Both the position numbers and the translations under genes were made by a program. DNA of 64,000 nt from Rutstroemia sp. NJR-2017a BVV2 (Eukaryota > Ascomycota > Leotiomycetes > Helotiales > Rutstroemiaceae), in the NCBI GenBank assembly GCA_002946415.1, contig NJPS01000026.1:372001-436000 (forward strand). Reading direction: 5' to 3'. The notes under the pieces were generated by a model. It saw only the letters and a list, made by a program, of their open reading frames with translations, did not search any database and had not been told where the DNA came from. Each line of letters opens with the position of its first letter. Position 1 is the first letter of the stretch. Below are positions 50,227 through 61,096 of this stretch, piece by piece.

Positions 50227-53200
50227 TCTCTATCGATTTCTTCACCGCAGAGGCCACTCCCCTCTACTCCCCTCTAACCCACACCACACCACACCCTACC
50301 TATATACACCTCCTCAGCTCCCTCTCCGCGACGGTACTACAAGGGTATAGATCACGACTCAAGTCAACTCGACTCGACTCGCGAGCTGAGCTGAGCTCTA
50401 ATCATCTAATCTAATCTAGTACTTCCTTAGCCATGCATACGAAGAATCCCATCCATCCATCGCATTCTTTCATTGTCGTACTTTTTCAGCACAGCACGGA
50501 ACGGCATTTGTGGATGCGTGCGCGCATGCAGCAAGGTCTCGCGGATGAGGGAGGTATGGAGCCGTGGGTGGGTGGTGGGTGGGGTTGGGGCTCGGCTTGA
50601 AGAGGATGGGATCTGGTTGTTTGCTGTGTAGTGGTGAATGGTGGTGTTTACATGAGTAAGGCGATATGTAGTCAATCGATCAATCAATGGGCATGAAGAC
50701 GAACCAAGCAACACAGCTGACAACAATAAACCTAAAACACCAAATCCCCTTCCCCCGCTCAATAACAGAAAGCTCTCCACAGTGACATCAAAAATCAGCG
50801 GATGTAGATCCGGACCTGCTTATCTTATTCCCGCTCCGAGGGATGTTATTCCCGAATAGCATCACATTGACAAATCAGAAACATACGTGCGCGTGTCCTT
50901 TGGTGAGAGGTGCTGCCAAGAAACGTAATCAGAAACCCTAAACCCACCGATCAAGTCAAGTCGTATGTCAGTAGTGTATCTTCTTCCTATGACAGTGCTG
51001 TATTTTCTTCCTATGACAGTACTGTATTACGAAACAGGCACACACAAACACACACACACACATCTACGGGGAAACGGACGGCTGATCCCGCGGGTGTGCA
51101 GGCGAATGCAAAACGCGTATGCAGATGGATCGATGGATGGATGCGCGCGAGGAATTAATGCCTCGGGATGGGGGGATGGAAATTGAAGAATCGCATTGAG
51201 GATTGGCGCAGGTATGGATGGGGATTTGACGGAGGGCGAATCTCTTCAGATAGGTAGGCAGGTAGGTGAAATTGGATGTAGGTACTGGGTAGAGTAGGTG
51301 AAATTGGATATGTAGGTGGAGATCTGTTCCGTCCTGCTCTGTCCCTCGCATATGCGTGGGAGGAATGGCAAGGCAAGTGTGGTCGGTACATGATGGGGCG
51401 GAGCGTTGGATAAGGAATAGAGCAGACCTACAGATGGCTACCTTATTTCCCGTTCAAGGATCTGATTGCGAGCATGTATCGTATTAATGCTTCAACGAAA
51501 GCAAGCTCAATTAATGCGCACCAAAGCAAAACAAGACGAGCAAGCAAGCCAAAACCTTCATAACGTGATAAACGTCTTCGTACTCGTACTTCATAGACGG
51601 GAGTAAGCGACCCCCGCAACCACCACAAAAAGTGTTATGCATAATTCCATTCCTCCTTCTTCCTTCTGCACACAACAGCAGCAGCAAAAGAAAAAACAAT
51701 AATCCGAGTCAATAGGGAGAAACGGTTAATCTCAACCACCGCTCGTGATCCATGCGATCTGTGTCTACCCGATCGAGGAGCATCAGATCAGGGACCAGCC
51801 CACGATTATCGATCTTAGGATGTATGGCGGGCTGCGCTCGGAGATACACTCGAGATAGGTATGTCTCCGAGAGAGGAGAGGAGAAACTTCGAAAATGAAC
51901 GTCATGATAAGTTAAGCTGCTCTCTCCAGCAAATCGCTGCTGGAGTTTGCTTTATTTATGCACAAACACAGCCCTCGTCTGCGAAGCGAAGCGCAGCTGC
52001 AATAACAACAGACAGCCGAAGTACAGTACTATACTGTACACACAGCTACAAATGGTTAGATTCGGCGATTTGCAGACTGGCGAGCTTTTTTTCACCGAGA
52101 GGAGAGCTGCAGCACTTGTGCTGTATATAGAAAAAAACAGGATAGAGTCAATTCATAGGAGGGAGAGTGTCATGGTAATTGCTGCTCTGCTCGCTCATGC
52201 ATAACGCACTTGCTTCTCGTAATACCCTCATCAGCCTGTTTGATGGATCGGCCCGTCCAAAACCACGCTGATCAGGATGACAACCCGGTAAGCAGGATGG
52301 TCAGCAAAACTGCCGAAAGGTTTGGCGATGGGATGGGCTCTGCGAATGAAAGCAGGATTTGCTCGTCGTACGACTTCTGGTCTGGGGTAGGTCGGTTGTG
52401 GCATTATAGATTATCCGTGCTTTGAGAAGAAACATGCTTTTTTGCCTTGGGGTTGATGCATACATACATACATGGAGAAAAGTAGTATACTTTTTGACGT
52501 ATACGTTGTGTAATGTTGTTTTTCAGAATGACTTGCTGCTGCGTGGACGAGAAAGCACATGTGATGACTTCTTGGCCAATGCGATGCGGAGAGGTGTTGG
52601 TCTCACTCATATAATATTCGGTACTTGATGTTTATTGCTCTCTCATGCATACATATGGCTGAATGTCCGTACCGCATATTTCTGGTCGTGATCAGTAACC
52701 TTAGGGGAATGACTGACCGTATGTATGTTCGGAGCGCCTCACAGAATAGGTAAGCCGTGCTCAACCCCCAGGTACAGTATCATCTGCCATCCGTCGAACA
52801 AGATACGGTATGGAGAAAGTACCCTGGACCTGCGGAGATACGCATATGAATATGCTACCCGACGGATTATAGGGTGCGAGCATCGAAAAAGAAATACTCA
52901 AGAACCATGAACGTGCCTCCAGGGAGCATGAATTCCCCGATTGGATGTGAGGATTATCCGCTCTGGTTCATGGTAATCTATCAGACTCGCCCCCTGGCAG
53001 CGAATGATATATTTCGGTAGTTGCCTAAAGGTGTTTGTTGAGCACAAGTCGATGCAAGTCGATATTGTACTCTAATTATCAGTGAGTGTGCTGTATCACG
53101 ATACTCACCCCCCCGATGTGACCTCGGCCAATCTGCCCACCCACCTGCTCCCCATCCGAACGAGCATCAAGTCTGGAACCTCTCGGATTCGGGTTGATTG

Positions 53201-54451
53201 CGCCGAGGGAGCGCTGCGCACACCGAAAACGATACGACTGCAACGCCGGGTACAGCTGCTGTCCTGCATGTTTGGCCGCTGGGATGCGAATCCGTCAGAT
53301 GCATATCTGATTGGGGGTTCCCGCATCTCACCGGTGTTTTCCCCTGCCACAGGAGCGTTGGCTGGGGTAGGCAGGCCAGCGTATCGGTATCACCATGCTG
53401 GACGCTCTCGGTAAGCCGGCTCGAAGGTAATTTGAGGTCAGGCTTTTGAATGGATGCTGGAGTATACTTCAGCTGCAGTGAGATTTGCTGTGCCTGAATT
53501 CGCCAACGGTTGGTGGATGCGCAAGTACACCACTGGTAATTTCCGCTCGCCAAGATAGTATGGTGCCTTACCGTCATGTTGGATGTTTTGATACTTGTGC
53601 TCGTTGAAAGGGATATTGTTGAATTGTTGATGATGTTGTCGTTGTGGATGGCCGTGGTGTTAATTGAAACATTTTAAGCGTAGCCATTAACCTTAACCTT
53701 AGTGGGCAGACAGTACCTGGTTTGAGTGAACCCGCCGAAGAACTTCAATCTGCATGAAGTTCAACGTGCTGTACGGAACTTTCAATAAAATCATAGAATT
53801 GAGATACAAGTACTTTCGTCGTATACTTACATCTGGAATCGGGCTTCTATCCCCATCTCAAGTTCCTGATTTACTCTGTGTTCCCAAAGCAATTCCACTA
53901 TTGTGTTGCACCGTCTTTTTGGTAGCTTAACGTTAATCACCTGCCGGCGCTCTCCATATCTCCATACAGGTGCACCAACTCGTCGCAATCTTCAACAAAA
54001 CACAACCAAGTTTCCAAGTAATCGTAACCTAAACCTACCATCAAAGTACAATCGTACTCTATCAAAACCAAAAATCCCTCAATCCCACATCACCTCACCC
54101 AAACACCAGGTAGCACATCCCAACCAATTCTACCCTGTGATTGTGTCCTCGTGCTTCCTGTACTCCGACCCAAAGTCTTATATTCTGCGCGGCGATGACT
54201 AACGTGCAGTGGGTAACTTAGAGGTACGATACAAGAGGGGTATTAAGTTACGATACCATTGCACCAGCATTTGGTGATAAGGATTTGGGCATAAGGGCGT
54301 GTGCCACGCAATTTTCTCTTTGGTCGTTTTGTAAAGTTAGGTTATTTGTTATTGTTATTCCAGTGAAATATTCTGATTCGCGCATCTGCGGCCTTCGTGT
54401 ACACGTTTCATTTCCACAGTACAAGTACAGTATACTTCACACACACACAAC

Positions 54452-55971
54452 ATGCCCAAAATATTCATGTAGGTCGCACAGTCGCACGGCATTTCAATGA
54501 ACCTTATATTAGCACGAACGGGATTCTGGAACACTGTCTGACGCATCCATAGAGTCGGCGCCACAGGCCATATCGGTGGAGCGGTGCTGGAATTGCTGTA
54601 TCGGAAATATCCAGATGTGAAGATTAGAGCCTTGGTTCGTGATGAGGGGAAGGGAGAGAGACTGCGTGAGAGGTACCCGGGCATAGAGACGGTGTTGGGG
54701 GATAATGCGGGGTTGGATGTGCTGGAGAGGGAGGCGCGGGAGGCGGATGTGGTTTTGAGTAAGTGAGGTGTGGGAGGGTAGAAGATATGGGGAGAGTTAT
54801 TTGTGTTGTTTTCGTGGTTGGGGAGGAGGAGTATGGCGATAGAAGGATGTTACAAGTGTAAACCCTTCTACAGGCACTCTATCATGATAGAAGGACATTC
54901 ATTACAAGTGTAAAGTCCTCTATAGGCACTACCCATCTTCTCCTTCCAAAGTCTCGGATACTCTTCCATCCTCCAGCCTTCGTCATATCATATCATACAC
55001 AACCACTTACATCTCCCCCCTCAGACACCGGCCCCGACGTCCGCCAAGAACCCGCCATCTCCGCCCTCCTCCGCGGTCTTTCCAACCGCGCCCCCAAACC
55101 CTACTACATCCATACCTCAGGCGGCGGTCTCATCTGGGACGAACCCAAGGGCGAACCCACGACCAAGATCTGGGATGATGTAGACGACATCCAAGAAATG
55201 CAATCCCTCCCTTCATCCTACATCCACGCCACTCCCGACGCTGTACGTTCACCATCCATCCATCCCTTTCCTAACACCCCAACCCTCCTCACCCCCTATC
55301 CCCAGTACAGCGCACTAACTCCCTCCCTCTAGCTCGTATTCTCCCACTCTCCCACAATCCACACCGCCATCGTCTCCCCCACCATAGTCTACGGCCTCTC
55401 CCCCTCGCATGACCACCCCACTCCCGTCACCCTCCCCATGGCGCTGTCTCAAATCCGGCGTCTCGGACAGGGCTTCACTGTTGCTTCTGGCGATAATATA
55501 CAGGCTTATGTCCATACGGTTGATATGGCGCGTTTGTATTTACTCCTTCTCGACCACGCTTTATCCCCTTCCTCCCCGCCTGACCCTAACCCTCTCCCCA
55601 TCTTCGGACCCCAAGCCTACTACTTCGCCGCTAGCGAGGAACTTCCTGCGCGGGAATACATGACTTCACTTATCGACGCACTCACCCATCATCAAACACC
55701 TTCCCTCCACTCAAACCTCATACCACTCAAATCATCCGATATCCTAAAACTGGATCCCCCAGGTATAAGTAGATCGAAACTAACGAACGATCCGGATGTG
55801 AATGCGAAAGTGCTGTTTGGGATGAATATGCGGGTGCGGAGCACGCGGGCGGAGAGGGTGTTGGGGTGGAGGCCGGTGGAGGGGGGAGTTTTGGAGGGAT
55901 TGCGGGAGGTTGTGGGGGTTTGGGGGGAGGGGGAGAGGAGGAAGGGGGAGAAGGGGATGGGGAAGTTGTAG
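54452..55971 (+). CDS. NAD(P)-binding SDR / epimerase-like protein
   Basis: Rossmann-fold oxidoreductase-like protein of 359 aa, in the extended or atypical SDR group (NAD-dependent epimerase/NmrA-like). Four exons: join(54452..54468, 54553..54758, 55025..55242, 55333..55971). Exon 1 is only 17 nt and encodes MPKIF plus two bases; together with exon 2 it restores the dinucleotide-binding motif IVGATGHIGG (Gly8, Gly11, Gly14). VVLNTGPD follows, then YYIHTSGGGL (101-109) at the place of the SDR catalytic or structural Ser/Tyr strand, a VSPTIVYG-type segment after residue 160, and YVHTVDMARLYLLLL. The C-terminus is Gly/Arg-rich. The classical YxxxK pair is not obvious, as in many atypical SDRs; the substrate is unknown. 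Intron 2 (266 bp) is unusually long for this window and carries a duplicated hairpin. The gene is convergent with ECO1. Confidence 0.88.
54838..54930. repeat. Duplicated hairpin inside SDR intron 2
   Basis: Two copies, 54838-54878 and 54886-54930, share GATAGAAGGA, TTACAAGTGTAAA and AGGCACT. Each folds on itself: copy 1 pairs TAGAAGG with CCTTCTA around TTACA/TGTAA, and copy 2 pairs ATAGA and GGAC with GTCC and TCTAT around the same inner stem. The stems differ in sequence but stay paired. Confidence 0.75.
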
Positions 55972-56817
55972 GGGAGGAGTAGTTAAAGGGAAAGGGGAAG
56001 TTGCAGAGGGGGAGAGGGCGGAGGGGGCGCATTTACTGTTTCATAGAAATACATGAGGTCATAGAAGGGAGAAAATATATTCAGTATTTAACCCCGTCAT
56101 CATTTACTCTCCCCCCTTTCTCTTCAGCAGCAGAACTATCGCGACCATCAACATATTCACCCTACGCACATAATAGATGCAAGTGATTTTCCGTTGCTGT
56201 TTTATTATGGGCCTACCCCATTCCCTCCGATCCATCTAAATTCCATATTATGCCTTGGGTGAGAATGCGGTTGAACGATCCCGACCGGCGGGAACTCTTG
56301 TCTTTACTTCAAGGCGAGAGGAGAATTCTCGGGGAAATGTAGATGGATTGGAGGGATAGATGTAGATGCTGTTACTTCTTGAATCGAGGTAGTTATGCGA
56401 GTGGAGGGTAGATGTGAAGATAAGAGAGGAGTGGGAGGTAGTGAATGGATGTCTTAGATTCAGAAGAGATAGGATGATCGAGCTGTGATAGATGGACAGA
56501 GGAGGACTGTTCTGTCAATGGATACAAATCAGACTTGTTGAACAGACACTCGAATTATGTTTCTTGGGGTCATTTGCAGCTTCATGTTATGAAGGAGGTG
56601 TATACGTAAGTGATTATATATAAATTCTGGCATCTGCTTATGCGCATCTCATGGGTATCATTCCGTCTCTAATACTGCGCATCGTATTCTTCCCAACCAA
56701 TCATAGTCGCTAAAACACCAGCTTTGCAGCCATCCCCTATCCATCCGGGTGTATGAAACCACCCCACGCCGCCTTCTCTCTCTATTATCGTCCTCCACCT
56801 TCCCCACGCAAACCATC
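55972..56817. other. Tail-to-tail intergenic region
   Basis: An 846-bp stretch between the SDR stop (plus) and the ECO1 stop (minus), expected to hold both 3' UTRs. No gene or RNA is recognisable. Confidence 0.5.
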
Positions 56818-58866
56818 CTAACAAACCAGAAACTCCGCCACCTCTCCAAACACACCCTCAAAATATCTACGCGCAAACACCCTCCCCGCCGCCGTCGGAT
56901 GACTAACTGCCACCCTATCCTTCTCGACGACCATCCCCCCAATAAACTTCTCCCTCGCTACATCAACCAAGCGTCTCGCAATGCCTTTTAATCTCCAGTC
57001 CTTATGCACCCAGATTCTGTCCACCGCCATATAAACCTCCATTTCCTCTCCAGTCGCAAACGCGCCCTCCGCACCACGATTCTCCCTCAACCCACCCTCC
57101 ATCCTCTCATAAGGCCGCGCACTCCCCACCCTCTCCGCCAACAAAATCCCAACCGGCGTCTCCGCCACCGTATAAAAGAAAAACTTAAACCTCGGCTCAC
57201 ACTTTCCCTCCTCCCCCACATCCTCAATCATCGACCACAACTGCCGCGGCTCCGGAATCGCACCGTCCATATCCGCCAACGAATTTTCCAGGATGGATTC
57301 CGCGAGGTCGCGGAACTTGAGCGCGGATTTATAGTCGACCATGAAGATTTTGTGCGAGGTGTCGACGTCGACTTTTTCGGAGATGAGGATGGATGTCAGG
57401 TTCATTTTTTTGAGACAGCCTTTGGAGAAGAGCTTGTGGTAGGCGTCGTGGGTGCGCCGCTCCGAGGGGATGGCCATGGTGAAGTGCATGCCGCATTCTT
57501 TGCATTCGGTGTGGGGGGTTTGGCCGAGGTCGAGGAGTTGTTGGATGAGGCCTTTAGAGGGGGGAGGTTTGGGCTTGATTTTGCGTTCTTCGACGCCCGG
57601 GATGTTTATTGGAGTGAGTTTTAGGGGGGGTATTTCGGGGACGATTGAGTCGGGATTGCGGGAAGAGGGATTTTGATAGCGTGTGAACTGGTAACTTTCC
57701 GGTCTTGTTGAATCATGCTGAGATATGTCGGATTTGGTAATATGGATGTAGTCGTTAGGGGGATCTGAAAATGAGGAGTCAGATCCTTGAGATTCAAAGG
57801 CAACCATCATGCTAGGAGCATTTGATCGACCCATGTCCTGGTTCTGCTCAGCATCTTTACTAGTGAGCATTCTACGGTTCTCGCGATCGCGAAAATGTTC
57901 CATCATAGGATTTCCAGCTGGATCATTGGAGTCTCCAGCAATTTCGTTAAGATTCAAGCCCTCATTCGCATCAGTAGAGGTGTCCCTTTTATAGATGCTG
58001 GGAAGCTGTGGCTTGGTGCTAAGGCGCCGTCGTACTTTTTGTAGCTTAGAATCTATAGAACGTCTGACGTTTGACAAAGAAGGCGGGGACGATGGAGGAG
58101 ATGGTGTCCGTTGTGGGACTTCGTCGGAAAATATGACAGATCGACTCGCAGAGGGACTTGAGGACGGCGGTGGTAAGGCTTGGAAATAGTTGCGAATGGA
58201 CGACTTCTTGATTGCCTTTGCTTTAAAAGACTGTTTGGCTACCGTAGGCTTCACTTCTGGTGAATACTCTGACGAATGGTCATCTGATCCCGTATCAGCA
58301 GTCAGAAAATTCCCTTTTTCGATGTCTGAATTTAGACTAGTGGTATTTGAACCGAGAGCTCTCCCTGTTGAGGCAGTATCTGGTTCGTGTTCGAAGGAGG
58401 AATCTTTTGTTGTATTGCGTCGTGATTGCGGAGCTGTTTTGGTTCTGGGAATTGCTTTTGTCAATCTTCCACCCGAAATTGCCTTGATACCCTTAATTTT
58501 ACTTGACAATTTACCAGTCGGACACTCTGACTGATCTTCCCCAGCAACACTTCCAACGCGTTGATTTTGGTCAGCGGACTTGATCACACCGAGAGGCGGA
58601 ATAGACCGAGAAGATTTAGTAGGCGGAACGCGTACTTTCGGTTCCAAACTGGCGTTGAGGTTTTCTTGAAGGTGCTCATGAGATGAAGAAGTAATCGTCT
58701 GGGATAATTCCTCGTGATCGGGGAGCACCTGATCTTGGCATACTTTAGATGAGGAATCAGACGTTATTGAAGGAGAAAATGGATTAAAATCCAGGGAATC
58801 AACGCGTTGTCTCTTCATAGAAGAAGTCTGGTTGTTTCCTCGAGCGCGTTTCGAGTAAGTTCGCAT
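56818..58866 (-). CDS. eco1: N-acetyltransferase ECO1 (sister chromatid cohesion)
   Basis: Acetylates the Smc3 subunit of cohesin during S phase to establish sister chromatid cohesion in the nucleus. A 682-aa open frame from the ATG at 58864-58866. Residues 1-440 are disordered, Ser/Thr-rich and basic, much longer than the yeast protein's N-terminus. KSSIRNYF (221-228) resembles a PCNA-interaction box with the leading Gln replaced. The C2H2 zinc finger uses Cys455, Cys458, His473 and His477. The GNAT domain ends with the ESCO signature: AVDRIWVHKDWRLKGIARRL, then VAVSHPTAAGRVFARRYF. In metazoan ESCO proteins the residue after Ser is Asp (SDPT); here it is His. Just upstream, a GCTAAC...AATAG sequence ending at 58883 looks like an intron end, so an extra 5' exon or leader intron is possible. 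Confidence 0.93.
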   Translation of the reverse strand: MRTYSKRARGNNQTSSMKRQRVDSLDFNPFSPSITSDSSSKVCQDQVLPDHEELSQTITSSSHEHLQENLNASLEPKVRVPPTKSSRSIPPLGVIKSADQNQRVGSVAGEDQSECPTGKLSSKIKGIKAISGGRLTKAIPRTKTAPQSRRNTTKDSSFEHEPDTASTGRALGSNTTSLNSDIEKGNFLTADTGSDDHSSEYSPEVKPTVAKQSFKAKAIKKSSIRNYFQALPPPSSSPSASRSVIFSDEVPQRTPSPPSSPPSLSNVRRSIDSKLQKVRRRLSTKPQLPSIYKRDTSTDANEGLNLNEIAGDSNDPAGNPMMEHFRDRENRRMLTSKDAEQNQDMGRSNAPSMMVAFESQGSDSSFSDPPNDYIHITKSDISQHDSTRPESYQFTRYQNPSSRNPDSIVPEIPPLKLTPINIPGVEERKIKPKPPPSKGLIQQLLDLGQTPHTECKECGMHFTMAIPSERRTHDAYHKLFSKGCLKKMNLTSILISEKVDVDTSHKIFMVDYKSALKFRDLAESILENSLADMDGAIPEPRQLWSMIEDVGEEGKCEPRFKFFFYTVAETPVGILLAERVGSARPYERMEGGLRENRGAEGAFATGEEMEVYMAVDRIWVHKDWRLKGIARRLVDVAREKFIGGMVVEKDRVAVSHPTAAGRVFARRYFEGVFGEVAEFLVC

Positions 58867-59683
58867 GGGAGCGCTGCTTTTCCTATTGACAATAAGTTAG
58901 CGAGCCTTTCGCGACGAGTAGCGCAATTGACTGAAACCTTTTTGCCATGGCCTCCATTTCGAAGGCAGATTGGAGTTGTGTGTCCTCGCCCTGGTCATGC
59001 ATCGTCGTCATGAGGTGGTAGTGAGGTTTTTGAGATACGGACAAACTATGGGAGACGCGACGTGAAAATCGATGGTCCGTGCACACATTGCTAAGACATC
59101 CATAACTAAAGTCAATGACCATTTTCAAAAACATGAAGATGGAGCTGCAACGGCATCACGGTACATTGACCACACATTTTCGAAGGCAACAGCTGAACTG
59201 GATATTGATCGTGGCCTCACTGAGTGAGCCATGCTAATCGCGTTATCTTGTGCGACACGACAGCCTCGCTTTCCCTATAGATTGTACATAATTGTGATTT
59301 GGTGAATTGTCCTGGGGACCAAAGTCGGCATCTTTGTTCGCTCTGTCTGGGAAGAATATTCCATATGTAGGTTGCAGTCGAAGAAAGCCAATAACAGTTG
59401 GGTAATTTCTCAATAAACGGTGGATAATTTATAAGTTGTGCGGTCATGAGCTGTGATATTGGCAGGTACAGACACCGCCGCTCCACGGATCGTCCACATG
59501 TGTTTTCCTTCCATGATGTTAAAGGTCTAATCTATTTTCTCTTTTTTGAATACCTCCCTGGCAGATCCACCGGTCGAGTTGAATACTTTTCATATAGTAC
59601 AGCGTTCATCCATCTATGCTATGCAATATGCGTGATATCATGTATACAGAAAACTCCGAGCCACCATCAATTTTTACAAGTTC
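58867..59683. promoter_or_regulatory. ECO1 promoter side and COQ1 3' side
   Basis: An 817-bp stretch between the ECO1 ATG and the stop of COQ1, both on the minus strand. It includes a possible ECO1 leader intron end at 58883. CGCG-core sites TTTCGCG at 58907-58913 (CGCGAAA on the ECO1 strand) and ACGCGA at 59055-59060 match SBF/MBF-like elements. No gene is recognisable in the remainder. Confidence 0.45.
58907..58913 (-). promoter_or_regulatory. SCB-like CGCGAAA element upstream of ECO1
   Basis: On the minus strand the sequence reads CGCGAAA, matching the Swi4/SBF consensus CRCGAAA. It lies 41-47 bp before the ATG, with ACGCGA near 59055 further out. ECO1 acts in S phase, so cell-cycle control is plausible; it is inference from short motifs. 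Confidence 0.35.
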
Positions 59684-61096
59684 TCATTTCCTTCGTTTCA
59701 ACGTTTTCACTGCCATCTCGACCAAACCATCTTTCGCTTCACTCTCAGGGAATGCGTCGATAGCAGCAATTGCCCTGTTGGCATATTCTTCAGCCAAAGC
59801 CCGTGTTTGATCTAAACCGTCGCTCTGAAGAACCAATGCCCTCGCCTAGAGTAAAGTTAGTCATATTTGAATTGCAGTTCTCCAGCATAGACTTACCCTT
59901 GATACATCTCCTTCCTGTGAAAACTTTCTGCCCACCAATGTACCCAGTTCCTTATTATTCTTCCATGCAAAGATCAAGGGCGCAGTTGCGAGCCCCAGTT
60001 CTAAATCTGCACCGGCCGGCTTCCCCAGCTCTTCCTCGCTGATTGTGTAGTCCAGCATATCATCTACAAGTTGGAACGCCAGTCCCAAGTTTTTCCCATA
60101 ATCATACGCTGCATCAACCGTAACAGCATCCGAACCTCCGAGCAACGCCGCAGCCCTGCATGATTTTGATATTAAGCTTGCGCTTTTCAAGTATGTCTTT
60201 TGTAGGTAGTAGGAAATCGTTTCTTCGGTCCAAACAGGATTTTTCTCGTCCTGCGCAGTATTCTTCAGTTGCATAAACTCGCCCTCCACAAGGTTCGCAA
60301 TAACAGTGGCTAGAAGCTCTGTCACTTCTGCATCGCGCAAACGTGCGAGCGCTACAGAAGCACGGCTCAACAAGAAGTCCCCTGCCAAAACAGCCATTTT
60401 GTTACCGAATTCGAGATTGGCGGAAGCATTTCCGCGTCGCGAAACAGAGTGGTCGATGACATCGTCGTGTAAAAGCGAGGCCGTATGAATGAGCTCTGTT
60501 ATTTCAGCGAGTCGTCTTTGGGAAGGAAGGATGTCGCTTTCGGCCGCGGAGTATGTTCGTGGTACATGCGCGAGAGGATTCAAGGTGGGGGCGTTTGGGT
60601 TGACGTCGGAAAGAATGGACATGGGCGATATGGGGTGATCGATATCTGAAGTCTCTTGTTGGGCGTCGTACTTGCTGGACTTGGGTGCTAGAGCTGTAGC
60701 TCGAGACATCAACAGTACGATCATGGGTCGTACATGTTTACCCTCTGCTTGCGTATAGTATTTTGCGACTGTATCTAGCGATGGATGGCCCGAACCCAGA
60801 AGTTGCCGTATATTACCAGTCAAAAACTTCATTTCCTTCGCTACCATTCTCAACGGATCAACGCTGACCCCGCCAGGACTTGCGACTCGAGATGTTGCAT
60901 TAGAGAAGATATTGGAGGCCACGGAGACTGCCTGTGCCAATGTTGACTGTCTCCGCCGCGCTGGGTGATGGTTTATTGAGTCGAAAGAAGAATATAAAGA
61001 CCGCGAGGAGGTCAATTGGCACCTAAAACAGGCGCCATGGAGTTGACTTCTGGGTATTGAAGAGCTCGGAAAAGCTCTTATCGTCTGAATCCTCAT
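59684..61096 (-). CDS. coq1: Polyprenyl (hexaprenyl) diphosphate synthase, mitochondrial
   Basis: Trans-polyprenyl diphosphate synthase that builds the ubiquinone side chain from isopentenyl and allylic diphosphates in the mitochondrion. Two exons, complement(59684..59845, 59897..61096), give 453 aa from the ATG at 61094-61096; the frame runs 11 codons further upstream only from a TTG. The N-terminus (MRIQTIRAFPSSSIPRSQ) is Arg/Ser-rich and lacks acids, as in mitochondrial presequences. The aspartate-rich motifs are DDVID at 211-215 and DDMLD at 345-349, with GKHVRP (119-124) and RRG (220-222) for diphosphate binding. An insertion of about 45 residues (136-180) precedes the first motif, as in other fungal COQ1 proteins. 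The 51-bp intron is phase 0 and has a CTAAC branch point. The chain length cannot be read from sequence. It is divergent from the Vma12-type gene. Confidence 0.95.

Larger units (their letters stand above)
47805..54451. other. 6.6-kb gene-poor tract downstream of the AT-hook regulator
   Basis: No gene is supported. The first 700 bp probably include the regulator's 3' UTR. From 49400 to 50180 the plus strand is strongly G/A-rich with many G-runs; it flips to C-rich at about 50230-50320. Repeats include GGGAT at 48667-48694, ATC near 48500-48530, GCTGA near 49329-49345, GGGTA near 50154-50173 and TTTA at 50203-50226. Region 50900-53700 has average composition with no recognisable protein. No mobile-element protein motif was seen. 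Confidence 0.6.

Noticed and set aside
57004..57624. A 206-codon plus-strand frame inside ECO1
   Set aside because: Antisense to the conserved zinc-finger and acetyltransferase coding sequence.
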